From positions 744,001-808,000 of the forward strand of contig JAPQWV010000051.1 in the NCBI GenBank assembly GCA_027422505.1: 64,000 bases of DNA, in the 5' to 3' direction. Under the pieces are notes generated by a model that was not told where the DNA came from, made no database searches, and saw only the letters and a program-made list of their open reading frames with translations. The position numbers and the translations under genes are program-made. This DNA comes from Craterostigma plantagineum. Its lineage: Eukaryota; Streptophyta; Magnoliopsida; Lamiales; Linderniaceae. Shown here piece by piece: positions 12,028 through 23,886 of the stretch. Each line of letters begins with the position of its first letter. Within the stretch, counting starts at the first letter, position 1.

Positions 12028-13766
12028 TTATGATATCAACCTAGCTTCACAAGAACAATTACCACGCATTTGAGAAAGAACCTAAGCAAAAAAAAAAAAG
12101 TAGATGTAAGAAAATGGAACCAAAGCCAAGAACTCAGAAGAACTCAATGTTATAACTAACTGAACTAAACTACTTCACCTGCAACTGCCTCTGAAGGTCT
12201 TTGATGTAATCCACCGCCAAATCCAACATATCCGCCGTGTTCGTTTGCTGCCCAAAAAAGAAAAGAAAAACGAGCTTCGACGATGATCAAGAAATTCGTG
12301 TAAGAAAACAGAGCTTCGAAAAAATCGTTCTTTCACCTTCTCCATGTTAGGCACAAGATCTTGCAGCTTCCTCATTCGTTCGCTGATCTTCGTTCTCCTC
12401 ACCTGTAAAAAAAAACACACAAACACACACAGAGGAATCAAAGGGCATTGCCAATGTTCGAACACAATTTTCGATGTTTCTTTGTTACCCTTTCTGCAAT
12501 ACTTCGAGGATGAGTAGCACAGCCACGTTTGGCTCGAAGCTTACAAGGAACAGAGTCTTGTAATAGCTTCTCCATTGCATTGAAATCGGCGGGCAAGCTT
12601 TGGTGGCGCGAGAGGGTATTCGACGGCTTGTTCCCACCTTCCTTACTCTGCCAATCACATTTGTAATAAATTCGTAAAAAAAAAAAGAAAGAAAAAGGAG
12701 AGAAATCCGTGTTAGAAAAACTGACCTTAGTGTCGTCTGCTAAGAACAGAGCATCGTCTTCCTCGGCAAGCTCTTTGAGGAAGGCATCTATGTTCATGAA
12801 ACTATCGTCTTCGAACTGGGAATTTTCGCCTGATGTTTCTTCTGCCAACGATGATGCTTCTGATTTGATGGCTACGTTAGGGGCAGCTGCTCGAACATTC
12901 CCTTCGTATTCTGTTTTAATGGCTAACACTTTCTCAGCTTAACATTTCATTTCAGAAACAAAAAAAAAAAAGAGGTTTCAAGCAAGAGTTGATTTTCAAG
13001 CTGCATTTTCGTAACTGCTTCGATAAAACGATTTATCCCATTATTCGTAATCGATTAAGCGAATAGCGATCGTAAAGATCGAATTAATCAAGAAAACAAA
13101 GACCCTTTGTTCATGAGCCTGCTTTTGTCCAGGCTTTGAAGCTATCTAGACATGAAGGTTCTTGAATCTGTGGAAAAGGATAACGTACCCAAAATTTCTA
13201 TACAACCCATGAAAAGCTTGACCAAAATCACATGGAAAACGGAGCCGAGAATTGGGGAAAAAAGAGAGGGAAAATAATAACAGAAATCAAACCAGTGAAG
13301 CTACAGATGAAGAAAAACAGTTACCGCTTGCAATGTTTATGATGTTGTCGAATAACCCAACGGGCGAACTGCTCTGCCTCGTCAGACCCGACCCGACTCC
13401 GACCTTCGCCTGATTGGGGGCAATCGTGACCCGATTCATCTTCGATAGAGTCGAGCCGTAATCGCTGCTCTGCTGCCTTTTCAGCGGCGGCTTCTGCGCG
13501 CCGGGCTCTTTCTTCACGCGCGGCGGCAGCTGAGCATTCGCGGCGGCGGCGGCGGCGTTCTTCTGAGCTTCCGAGCCGGAGCTGTTCATGAAGCTGGCGA
13601 ACAGCCTCTTCGTCTCGGGACTCGAAGCCCTGGGATTGAAGAGCTTGTCGAAGTCGTCGGTGGTGAATCCGTCGCCGGCGGCGGCGGCGGTGCTGCCGTC
13701 CAGTAAGCTGTTGAAGAAGGAGCTCGGAGCTGAGCGGTACCGCGTTAATCCGCTGTTCATCTGCAT
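12028..13766 (-). CDS. bHLH transcription factor, FBH/bHLH122-bHLH130 type
   Basis: Six exons on the minus strand give 333 residues: 13766-13325, 12937-12726, 12647-12489, 12402-12337, 12247-12179 and 12081-12028. The N-terminus has the family signature NSGLTRYRSAPSSFFNSLLD and a second LTRQSSSPVGLF box. The DNA-binding region is CKLRAKRGCATHPRSIAERV followed by RRTKISERMRKLQDLVPNM and TADMLDLAVDYIKDLQ. The last 18-codon exon was found by homology: it restores the family tail VLSQMRGNCSC. If the last intron is retained the protein instead ends ...LQVK. The first ATG in frame is at 13766. FBH proteins bind E-boxes and activate CONSTANS in Arabidopsis; equivalence here is inferred. Confidence 0.93.
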
Positions 13767-14421
13767 GTTATTGATCGATTTTTCTTGGCGACGATGATTA
13801 AGATTAAGATTGATCAAAAGATTGTTAGGGTTTTGAAGCTTCGAAGTCGAAAATTCATTAGAAAGCTCTCAATTTGTCTTTGAGAATTGTTAGATCTCAA
13901 CACTCTCAACCACAGCCATAAATATTTGGTCTTTAGCAAAAAATGTAATAATATATTACATTAGACTGTGAGAGAAAGAGAGTAATATATTAATATTATG
14001 AAGCTAAAATTATTGAGGGGACCAAGAGTATAATTTTATAAACAGGTCAGTTTAGTAATATATTAATATAATGAAGCTAAAATTAATGAAGGGACCAAGA
14101 GTATATTTTTTTAAAACTCGTCATTTTCTTCGACGTATGTCCGTAATGCTCACACTTTGATAACTTCAGTTATCATTTTAAAAGCACTAAAATTGAGATT
14201 GAAAGAACATGTGAACATTGATAGATGGAAAAAATGAGCACAAAGTAATCAAAATATTACAAGTGTTCATCAAAGAATATTATTATTTTTTAATATTTTT
14301 GCACTATAGTCCGAGGAGTGACTTCAATGTGGAGGATGAAGAGTGGTTATTGGCTTTAGTGGTAGGTTTGAGAGAGAGAGATACATACATCTTTATATAT
14401 GTATATACATATCTACAGATA
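13767..14421. other. bHLH upstream region
   Basis: A pyrimidine-rich 5' leader on the minus strand is followed by AT-rich sequence. The phrase ATTATTGA/AATTAATGA AGGGACCAAGAGTATA occurs twice (about 14011-14035 and 14081-14105), a short local duplication. No gene. Confidence 0.5.
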
Positions 14422-14429
14422 ATTATGTA

Positions 14430-14936
14430 CAGGCCTGGGTAATGGGCCGGATTGGGCCGGTTCCGGGCCGGTTCTACCGGTTCCGGTTCCACCGGTTCCG
14501 GTTCAACCGGTTCCGGCACTGTTCCGGTTCCGGTTCCGGTTCCGGTTCTGGGACCATTTTCCCCGGACCGGACCAGAACCGCGGAGCTGGACCACGGGCC
14601 TTAAATGGGCCGGTTCCGGTTCTGGAACCGGAACCGGCCCATTAATTTTTTTTTATTATTATTTTTTATTTTTTAATGTATTTTTTGAATTAAAAAAATA
14701 ATAAATAAAAGACATTTGGGCCGGTTCCGGTTCCGAACCGGAACCGGAACCGCGGAACCGGAACCGAGAACCGGAACCGGTAATCCGCGGTTCCGAGTTC
14801 CGCGAACCGGCCCAGATCATTTTAACTGGGCCGGTTACCGGTTCCAGAACCGGATCTACCGGTTCCGGTTCTGGACCGGATTAATGGGCCGGTTTTGGGC
14901 CGGTTCTGGGTTGGCCCGGCCCAAAACCCAGGTCTA
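14430..14936. mobile_element. hAT-type MITE with GGTTCCGG subterminal repeats
   Basis: A 507-bp element between perfect 8-bp duplications ATTATGTA (14422-14429 and 14937-14944). Termini are CAGGCCTGGGT and ACCCAGGTCTA. The left half is an array of CCGGTTCCGGTT words, the right half carries the complement, and a short A/T-rich spacer lies at 14640-14710. The high GC in an AT-rich neighbourhood is due entirely to these arrays. Short frames in it (GSGSGSG, EPVEPEPVEP) are translation artefacts. Confidence 0.88.
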
Positions 14937-15004
14937 ATTATGTATATGAAAATGGTGCAGCCAAGTTTATTTCATGTATGCGAATGATTTGGGCATGTCG
15001 AAAT

Positions 15005-15675
15005 TAGGGGTGGGCGTTCGGGTTCGGGTATTCGGGTTTTACCCGAACCCGATCGGGTTCGGGTAGTTCGGGTTATTTGTTGGGTATCGGGTTACCCGAT
15101 ACCCGATAGTTGTTAAGCGGGTCGGGTATCGGGTAGTAATTTACTACCCGATCGGGTTATTCGGGTACCCGATATTTTTTTAAAAAAAAAATTATTAGTT
15201 TTGTACATACATTAAAAACATATATAATACATATTTAGATATCAATATATAACTTGAGTGATGTTAAAGTTTTAAATAATATTTCGATTAGTTTCTTATT
15301 TTAATGTATAATGAACAACTGATATTTTATATCAATACATAAATCGTCATAAAAATTTAAAATATAATCTCAAAATTTATAAATAAACATATAAAAATAT
15401 GTATATATTATATTTATTGAAAACAAAATATCCAAATATTGTAAGTTATATTAATATATAACATGGATATTTTAATATTATTGAATTATAATATTTTTAG
15501 TCATATCCCAATTAAAAAATCGGGTACCCGACTACCCGACGTCGGGTACCCGAACCCGATATATACCCGACAAGCGGGTACCCGCCGTAAATCGGGTCGG
15601 GTTCGGGTATTGAAAATCTTAACCCGAACCCGAACTACCCGATACCCGACTACCCGACCCGATGCCCACCCCTAA
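15005..15675. mobile_element. hAT-type MITE with CGGGTTCGGGTA subterminal repeats
   Basis: A 671-bp element with near-perfect 8-bp flanks GTCGAAAT (14997-15004) and GTTGAAAT (15676-15683). Termini are TAGGGGTGGGC and GCCCACCCCTAA. CGGGTTCGGGT and TACCCGA words fill about 170 bases at each end around an AT-rich core without coding potential. Confidence 0.87.
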
Positions 15676-15683
15676 GTTGAAAT

Positions 15684-17318
15684 ACATTTATTTCATGATA
15701 GAATTTTGTTGTATTACGAGGAAAAAAATTCGCCCAAAAAGTCCAAGGTTTTAAAGATGAGCTCACATGATGATACTATAAAAATAATATTTATTTGGGT
15801 CCATCTTGATATTATTGCATAATTAGGTAGGACCTCCTTACATGTACTTGTTAAATACACGTACTATTTACAATGAAATTGAAAAGTATAAGTCAACAAT
15901 ACAATTTGCGATTAGTAAACTCAACTATCCCTTCATCAAGACACGTATACGCTACGTGCATGTCATGTCACCACTAATTTTTAGTAACAAATTGGATTAA
16001 TAATAGTAATTGATACGCCAGCTTTTACTTTCTCAATTAAAATAGAATAAAATATGCTCCAATAATTGATAAAAGTACCGGTTTCATCGTCATGAAAAGC
16101 ATAAAACAGACTATATCTTTATCTCAAGTAAATTCTCAAGAACTTATCATCTTAGTTAATATCGAGTGGGGGTTAAAAATCAAATATATTACTGAGATGC
16201 CAAGTAATCGCATCCGATTATCCTGGAATTAAAGATCTTAATTATTATTTGAATTATTTTTACAAAGTCAATATAAGATAACTACAACTCAAACTCAATT
16301 AACAACACCGTTAAAGATCGCGTTTAGGGGGGTGAATAAACACTCTTCTATTTTTGGTTATTAACCGGTTAAGGTTAGAAACTGGTGCTCGATATTCGTG
16401 AGTGTGTTAGTGCGGATGTGTGACAGACTGACAGTCCGTAGATACTGAAACCGGTTGCAGTGTGCTGTGTGTGTGACTGTTTCGGAGCCAAAAAGATCTA
16501 CGTCTCCACCTTTCCCTCAAGAAAGGCTATTCTAGAAGATTCGGTTTCGATACAACCCCCGTCGTATAATCTTCGTAGCTAGACTGACACGTAGTAACCC
16601 CCGATTATACTTGCTAACTAAACTCCTAGACACCACAGCTAGACAGCTTTTTAAAGTCCGTCTCTTTCAACAGCTTTTTACAGTCCCTTGAGAGTAACTC
16701 ACTCACTAACCCGACAGTTTCGCGCAGTAAGGACAATACCTATTTCTTTTCTTACTAAAGAGCTAATGCTTGAGCTGAATCTCTCGTTGTAATTTTCTTG
16801 TTAAGTGTTGCAACCATCTTCAGCTGGCTTCTCTCTTATTTATACTTGAAGTCTGAGCTTGTAGCCGTTGTGAGATGGTTCTGAGCACCAGACAACACAT
16901 TAAATGTTCTTTACCCAAAATAGGTACTGTCCGGTCTTCACTGCAGTTTGCGCTGTGCCATCTGCTTTTTCCTTATTAAGCCTGGCTAGATTTTGACTTG
17001 ACACTGGCAAGCAGCCTTGAATTAATTCGTTCATCAGAAGTCTTTAACTTGCCGCGCCTTGGATGTCATTTCAATTCCTTGTGCAGCGTGGCACATCCGG
17101 TATCAGTTCTTCCGGTCTTCAATGCTCTTTTGACAGTCCTCTTGATCCGATTTCTGATAGCGCTTGTTCAAATTGCTATATCTTAACCGGTTTCTCCTAG
17201 GTCTAGCCGACATACTTATTAAGTTAAGTTCAATCACCAAAACATTAATATGAAGATTTAAATTCACGATTTCTAGCAAACCCATCATACAAGATTTTGT
17301 CTATCGTACTCATATGAG
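15684..17318. other. Non-coding interval, possible unclassified repeat at 16310-17210
   Basis: No gene is supported. A block of higher GC from about 16310 (CGCGTTTAGGGGGGTGAATA) to about 17210 has a sharp compositional boundary on both sides, and the GGGGGGTGAAT phrase is common at plant repeat ends. I could not find paired LTRs, inverted termini or a target duplication. Confidence 0.35.
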
Positions 17319-17978
17319 TAGGGTGTTCATCGGTCGGTTCGGTTCGGTTTTTTCAAATTTCGGTTCGGTTTTCAATTTTAGATTTTATGTATGCTTAGTC
17401 TGATATCCGGACCGTTTTAATTTGGTTCCGTTCGGTTTTTTATAATTCTGTTCGTTTTTTAGGTTCGGTTTTTCGGTTAGGAATTTAATCAACAAAAAAA
17501 TATTATGAGCTAAAAATACATAAAACAGTATATGGTTATTAAGAAACAAAGAAGATTTATGAAACGTGACTTTTAGCAAAAACAATTCAAATTTAAAAAA
17601 AAAAAATAACATGAAAATGGAATAAAATCTAACCAAAATAGAAAAACATTAAGATGCTACAGATTATGTGGGAGAAAAATAGTATTTGATTGATGAGGAA
17701 AACATTCACCAAAAATGGAAAAAGATATAACAATGAAATTATATTTTCTGTGTTGTTTACGTTACGGGAGAAAAAACAAATGGTTTTTAATATTTTTTTT
17801 CTAGTTTTAATGTAGTATGATAATTTCGGTTCGGTTTTTTTATTTTATTTTACGTATGCTTAATCCGATATCCGAACCATTTTAATTTGGTTGGGTTCGG
17901 TTGTTTACAATTTGGTTCAGTTTTTTCGGTTCCGGTCTTTTCGGTTCGGCCGGTCGGTTTATCCGAAATTTGACCCTA
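17319..17978. mobile_element. hAT-type MITE with CGGTTCGGTT subterminal repeats
   Basis: A 660-bp element between perfect 8-bp duplications CATATGAG (17311-17318 and 17979-17986). Ends are TAGGGTGTTCATCGG and the related CCGAAATTTGACCCTA. TTCGGTTCGG words occur at both ends, here partly in the same orientation. The core is AT-rich. It resembles the 7917 element at its ends but the interior differs. Confidence 0.87.
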
Positions 17979-17986
17979 CATATGAG

Positions 17987-19355
17987 TATACTATCCAATT
18001 ACCTTATATATTTGACAAGAAAATAGATTAAAATTTGAGAGTTCATGTCACAATTATGATGGATTTGGGTTATCCACATGTAGGAGACTAATGTACGATT
18101 TAGCTTGGACTTATCAATATTATATTATTATATTAATAACAATTCCCACATGGAAGCAAAATCAACATTTGAAGACATCGAAACATTATTCACCTAAAAA
18201 ATCAAAATCGTGCTTACCTCTATATCTGTCGTAGATAATTAATAAAGTCACTAGTTTCTTTGCCTATTATCGCCAAATGGCCCAATAAAATGAGGGTATG
18301 CAGTGAACTACTTAAATATAACCGAACTATCTATGAATCTCAATAAAATGCCCACCTTATATTCGACAACCATAACTTAAGTCGAATCTCCGCATTCCAA
18401 GAAATAAATATTTTTTTATAACATCATACAATACAATATACAAATTAACCGAGTAATAATGGTTCTCCCATGCCTCGCGGCCTTCAACAAAGGACAGCAA
18501 CGACTTCAACAAATTTCTATATAATAGTATTTGCTCCATTACTCAAATTTTAGAATACCAACGCCAAACTCCAAAATGAATATATTTTTCCTAACACATT
18601 GCAGCGTTGACACTGCTCATATCATTGGTTTGAAATAAACATGTCACAGGTACAACTAGGATTATAAATATCACCGTCGTGTGGGAATATGAGAAACTTT
18701 CATCTTATCAAGTCAATAAAATAAAATATACATATGTATTCCCGGTTTTTTAAAGCCCATCGGCGAATGTCAAGACATTGCAACATTATATTTTCTCAAA
18801 TTGTCATGACAATGTAAAACTCCTCTAACATCAAATTCACATATATAGTAATGAAATAAAGACAAACGAAACAAATCGCAACCAAAGATATCACCAAGCA
18901 ACTATTGGCAACAGCTTCCATCGAAAGTTAAAATATCAATGCAGAAAAAAAAAATGAAAAATGAGGATCAAAAGTAATGATGTCGACGCATAAAAAACAT
19001 GAAAAAAACAAACAAAATGCAAAAGTGTTTCTCCAAGTATACAAGTAACACAGAAATAATGAATGATAAAAAGTAAATCGACGCCAGACGCGCTTTAAGA
19101 AAACGCTAATTATTACAAAGCCAGCAAAGATAGCAATCAGCATCACACTACTTCATTCACCTACTCCGAATCCTCCTTTGACTTGTTCATGTCTGCAAAA
19201 AGCTCAAAAATTTAGAACATTAATAAAAAAAAAATATACACAAATAGGAGCATAGCAAACCCATAAATCAGTTGACTATACATATGATATATCTAAATAT
19301 AGCCAGGCTGTTTAATTAAGTCTTAAATAAACACCGTAGTACTGCTACTCCACCA
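17987..19355. other. AT-rich intergenic region upstream of extensin
   Basis: No coding sequence, RNA gene or mobile element could be supported. The right end is the extensin promoter. Confidence 0.5.
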
Positions 19356-19364
19356 CTATATAAA
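19356..19364 (+). promoter_or_regulatory. TATA box of the extensin gene
   Basis: CTATATAAA lies about 95 bases upstream of the extensin ATG at 19452, with CCACC just before it. Position and sequence fit a plant TATA box with transcription starting near 19390. Confidence 0.65.
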
Positions 19365-19451
19365 GGGACTCCTCCTTGTCTTCTCCAAAACCAAACCGAG
19401 CAAAAACACATTTAAATAATATAAAGAGTTTAGGATAAAGAAAGATATTAC

Positions 19452-21182
19452 ATGGGAAGAACTCGGATGAGGTTGGGACACCACCTCGTCGTGGCGGTGA
19501 TTTGCTTAACGGTCAGCTGTGTGGTGGCTGCTGATCATAAACCTTACTATTACACTTCTCCACCGCCGCCTTACGTCTACAAATCACCACCACCACCACC
19601 TTACCATTATACATCACCACCACCACCGACTAAATCTCCACCACCACCATATCATTATTCTTCACCACCTCCACCTAAGAAATCTCCACCACCACCCTAT
19701 CATTATGCATCTCCTCCGCCACCATCAAAATCACCACCACCTCCTTATCATTATGCATCGCCTCCTCCACCAAAGAAATCCCCACCACCACCTTATCACT
19801 ATACCTCCCCTCCTCCACCGAAAAAATCTCCTCCTCCACCTTACCATTATGCTTCTCCTCCTCCGCCAACTAAATCTCCACCACCACCCTACCATTATGC
19901 TTCTCCTCCTCCACCAAAGAAATCTCCTCCACCACCTTACCATTATGCATCACCTCCTCCGCCAAAGAAATCTCCTCCACCACCCTACCATTATGCATCA
20001 CCTCCTCCACCAAAGAAATCTCCTCCACCACCCTACCATTATACCTCCCCACCACCACCCAGAAAATCTCCTCCACCGCCCTACCATTATGCATCTCCTC
20101 CACCACCAACTAAATCTCCACCACCACCGTACCACTATACCTCCCCACCTCCTCCATAGAAATCTCCTCCACCACCATATCACTATACCTCCCCACCTCC
20201 ACCCAAAAAATCTCCCCCGCCACCCTACCATTATACCTCTCCACCTCCACCAAAGAGATCTCCTCCACCACCTTACCATTATGCATCTCCTCCTCCACCG
20301 ACTAAATCCCCACCACCACCATATCACTATACATCCCCACCTCCACCAAAGAAATCTCCTCCTCCACCCTACCATTACACTTCTCCTCCTCCACCATCAA
20401 AATCCCCACCACCACCTTATCACTATACCTCCCCTCCTCCACCAAAGAAGTCTCCTCCACCACCTTATCATTATACCTCCCCACCTCCTCCAAAGAAATC
20501 TCCCCCACCACCTTATCACTATACATCCCCTCCTCCACCAAAGAAATCCCCTCCACCACCTTATCATTATACCTCCCCACCTCCACCCAAAAAATCTCCA
20601 CCACCACCTTATCACTATACATCCCCTCCTCCACCAAAGAAATCTCCTCCACCACCTTATCATTATAACTCCCCACCTCCTCCAAAGAAATCTCCCCCAC
20701 CACCATATCACTATACCTCCCCACCTCCACCCAAAAAATCTCCACCACCACCCTACCATTATGCATCTCCTCCACCACCAACTAAATCTCCTCCACCACC
20801 ATACCATTATACCTCCCCACCTCCCCCAAAGAAATCACCCCCTCCTCCTTATGTCTATAAGTCACCCCCACCTCCATTAAAGTCTCCACCACCACCGTAC
20901 CATTATACATCCCCACCTCCACCCAAAAAATCTCCTCCACCACCATACCATTATGCATCTCCTCCTCCGCCAACTAAATCTCCACCACCACCATATCATT
21001 ATCAGTCCCCTCCTCCACCAACTAAATCCCCACCACCACCATATCACTATTCATCCCCACCTCCACCAAAAAAATCTCCCCCGCCACCATACTATTATAA
21101 GTCACCACCTCCTCCATCTAAATCCCCGCCGCCTCCACCTTACTACTATAGCTCTCCACCACCACCACCACGTCACTACTAA
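19452..21182 (+). CDS. Extensin (SPPPP/YHY type) with internal stop codon
   Basis: A single-exon frame of 577 codons with a signal peptide (MGRTRMRLGHHLVVAVICLT, cleavage near CVVAA) followed by repeats of KSPPPPYHYxSPPPPxK to the end. Extensins are secreted hydroxyproline-rich wall proteins; Ser-Hyp4 blocks are glycosylated and the Tyr-X-Tyr motifs form cross-links. At codon 236 (20157-20159) TAG stands where repeat units have AAG, so the first product would be 235 residues. The frame then continues with the same repeat for 340 codons to TAA at 21182 (ending SSPPPPPRHY). The long frames in other phases and on the opposite strand are shadows of the repeat. Confidence 0.9.
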
Positions 21183-21973
21183 GGCTGATATGAGCTCAGA
21201 AGGGTAGGAAATCATCTATATGTTTAAGTATATCTGTTTGCATTCGAAGATTCTTTCCGCGTCTCTCTTTTAACAGTAATTGTGAATAAAAAGGGTCTTG
21301 ACTTCACTCATGACCCTAATCCACGTACCTCCCTTGTCAGCAGTCTTTTGTATCAATGTGCCGTATGCGAATGTCGACTCTCGTACTTTCTGTAAAAGTT
21401 TAATGGAATATAAATCCGAGACGTTCTTTCAATCCGACTTCTTCAACTGTTTGACCTGCAACATTACCGCCGGCAAATGAAGATAAACTCAAAATTGGGG
21501 GAAACATAACCCTCTTTGAGATGCACGTCGCATCAACAGCATCCAACACATTCGCAATCAACAAAATCATCCGCACAACCGTAATAAAATCGCGAGAAAG
21601 CGCACCGCTTGACGTTGAAAGGCGTGGAACGATGATCAGAGGCGAGGCGTGGTGAAGTAGCCGTTTACTCCACAACTGAACTCAATTATGAATCAATTCG
21701 AAAAAAGAAAAATCAATAAATAAAAAACTCTAATAAGGGAATTTGGGCGGCAGTGAACCGTTTAGCTCGGCCCAATATCTTCAGTATTGTTGGGCCTGAG
21801 AAAGCCCGATATGCAACATTTTTATTTTATCTATACTATTTACAAACGCTTAGGGGGCGATATAAACTGCCGATTTTCAATTTCAGTTGGTCGATTTTAA
21901 TTAGATCGCCATGAATAGAAATTGTTCCATCGAATTAAACCACCCACGTTCATAAAAATCAAAACTAACACAT
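21183..21973. other. Extensin 3' region and non-coding interval
   Basis: AATAAA at 21285-21290 is a plausible polyadenylation signal about 100 bases after the extensin stop. A minus-strand open stretch at 21675-21400 (91 codons, beginning at TTG, containing HHASPLIIVPRLSTSSGAL) has no recognised domain and no conserved start; I leave it unannotated as a gene. The target duplication AAAACTAACACAT of the following SINE occupies 21961-21973. Confidence 0.5.
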
Positions 21974-22209
21974 AGCCAATGAGTCTTGGCTCTAGTGGTC
22001 AAGCTCAAAGTCATGTGATTAGGAGGTCAGGGGTTCGAACAACACCTCCCACATGAATTTGGGAAGTCCCCATAGGCCAAGGCCCATGATTAACGTTGTT
22101 GGGTGGGTTTGAGACGTATCCATCTGACCCCGGGGATTAATCCCACATCTAGAGTGTGTGACGGTTAGCCCATAGCCGGGCTATGTGGGGATACCTCGGG
22201 ACCGAAAAA
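21974..22209 (+). mobile_element. tRNA-derived SINE
   Basis: About 236 bp with an RNA polymerase III promoter: A-box-like TTGGCTCTAGTGG near 21986 and B-box GGTTCGAA near 22031. It ends in a short A tail after GGGACCG. Both sides carry AAAACTAACACAT (21961-21973 and 22210-22222), a 13-bp target duplication typical of LINE-mobilised insertion. Immediately after it a 35-40 bp unit (GGGACCG, A run, TAACACATGAAAAATAG) is repeated in tandem. Confidence 0.85.
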
Positions 22210-22222
22210 AAACTAACACATG

Positions 22223-23886
22223 AAAAATAGAAAGGGACCGAAAAAAAAACTAACACATGAAAAATAGAAAAATTCCAAAAGAAACTGTCCACTTCTTTAG
22301 AAGGAACGGAAAAGTTTCCACGAATAAAACTGCCACTTGACACTTCTCCCTTTTCTATTTATTAAACATGTTATCAATAGATGTTCCGTTGGATCTTTGA
22401 ACATTATTTAATGTTATGAGTATTTTTATTTTTTTTTGGGGTTTTATGACAGGTTCGTGATAGTGCAAGATTGCAGGTTTCTTTCATTTCCTGTTTAATT
22501 AAAATTTAATGCTTTCGCACTGTTAGTTTTTTTGGTCTGATTCTTCCGTATTGTTGATGTCTTTCGTGGTGGAACTTCTTAATAATTTTTTCCGCAGATA
22601 AAACTACAACATGCATAGTAGTTTCTAGAAAAGCCAAAGACATTTAGCTAGAGAACGGCTCACCAGGTGTAAAAGAAATTGCTAACACTTCCTTCTATTT
22701 CATTTTTTTTCCTAATTCCTTAAAAATTTATCAAATTCTTACCCTTAACTTTTTACTTTGACGTATGTTTTTTTTTCAATGTTTATTTTTCAATTTTATT
22801 TTGATGTCTCTGGAAAAAGTTATTTAACTCTTTGCGTCGATAGAGATATCATAACAAAAAGTAAGACTATATTGTTAATCTTATTTGTTTAATCTTATTG
22901 TTGCGCATGCATCGAGGGTGCGCATAGTACTAGTTCAACTAATCAATCATGGTCATCGATAAATTTAAATTCCGATATTCGTTAGGACTATATATACTAT
23001 TAATACATATTTTTTTAGTAAATGATTAAGCTTAATTTCAAACGAAATTTAAACCTAACTATTGACTAAAAGACAATTTACATTTAACTGTCAAACTTTT
23101 CTAAATGTAACTAATCCTCATAATCTGCGTATCGTCCAAAGTGCATACAAAAATGCTTGGCCTTGAAAGAGCTTTGAGAATTTTTTTTATCTTTTCCTCA
23201 ATCATATTCGTTGTGAGGAAAATAAATGGAGCGGTCAAGTATTCTTCTAAGTTCTATATAATGCAAAAAATAAAAACATATAATGCTAGCGTTGACTTTG
23301 AAAGTTTTCCGAAAATAATAATAAAATTTCATCTGGAGAAAGAAAAAAAAAATAATAAGCCTCACAATCACAGGGCTGCGCAAATTAACAGCTGACAGCA
23401 GACAGCTATATGACGATTGACGCAATTAACAGCTAAAGAGCTATATGAATTTTGTCAAGGATTCAATACATGACAATATAAAATTTGGGATATATAATAC
23501 AACTATGTTGGCGTATCTCCTAGCCGCAAACGTAGCATATCCAAATCCAAAAAAAAAAAAAAAGGTTGTTCACCAATTCAATCAATGTTTCATTCAACTT
23601 CATAATAATCGACGCTAAATCTTTGATAAGCCTCGCAGTCATCAAAGTTAAGGGCTACAAGCCCAATAATAATTGTATTATTACAAAAAAAAACTGGTCT
23701 AAAAAATGTCGACGGTCAAAGAAAAAGTTCAATATACATATTATTACAAAAGAGTTGACCTTAGGGTTCCATTATTACCTTAACCGACTTTGCAACAAAA
23801 AAAAGTATATAAAGGATCCATTGCAATGCATTATAGCATTATCCCCAAAAGAAAAAAAAAAAACACTTCGACCAATAATTATTACA
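22223..23886. other. AT-rich intergenic region
   Basis: No gene, RNA gene or terminal-repeat element could be supported. The last part forms the upstream region of cis-prenyltransferase copy 1. Confidence 0.5.

Noticed and set aside
14304..14937. Frames encoding EPVEPEPVEP and GSGSGSG peptides
   Set aside because: Translation of CCGGTTCCGGTT arrays in a MITE; no conserved start, and codon phase is arbitrary.
19519..20973. Long open frames in a second phase and on the minus strand across the extensin
   Set aside because: They follow directly from the (CCACCAxxx) repeat: His/Leu-rich and Trp/Arg-rich or Val/Glu-rich mirror translations with no start context or domain.
21400..21675. Minus-strand 91-codon frame containing HHASPLIIVPRLSTSSGAL
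   Set aside because: Begins at TTG and has no recognisable domain; too weak to call a gene.
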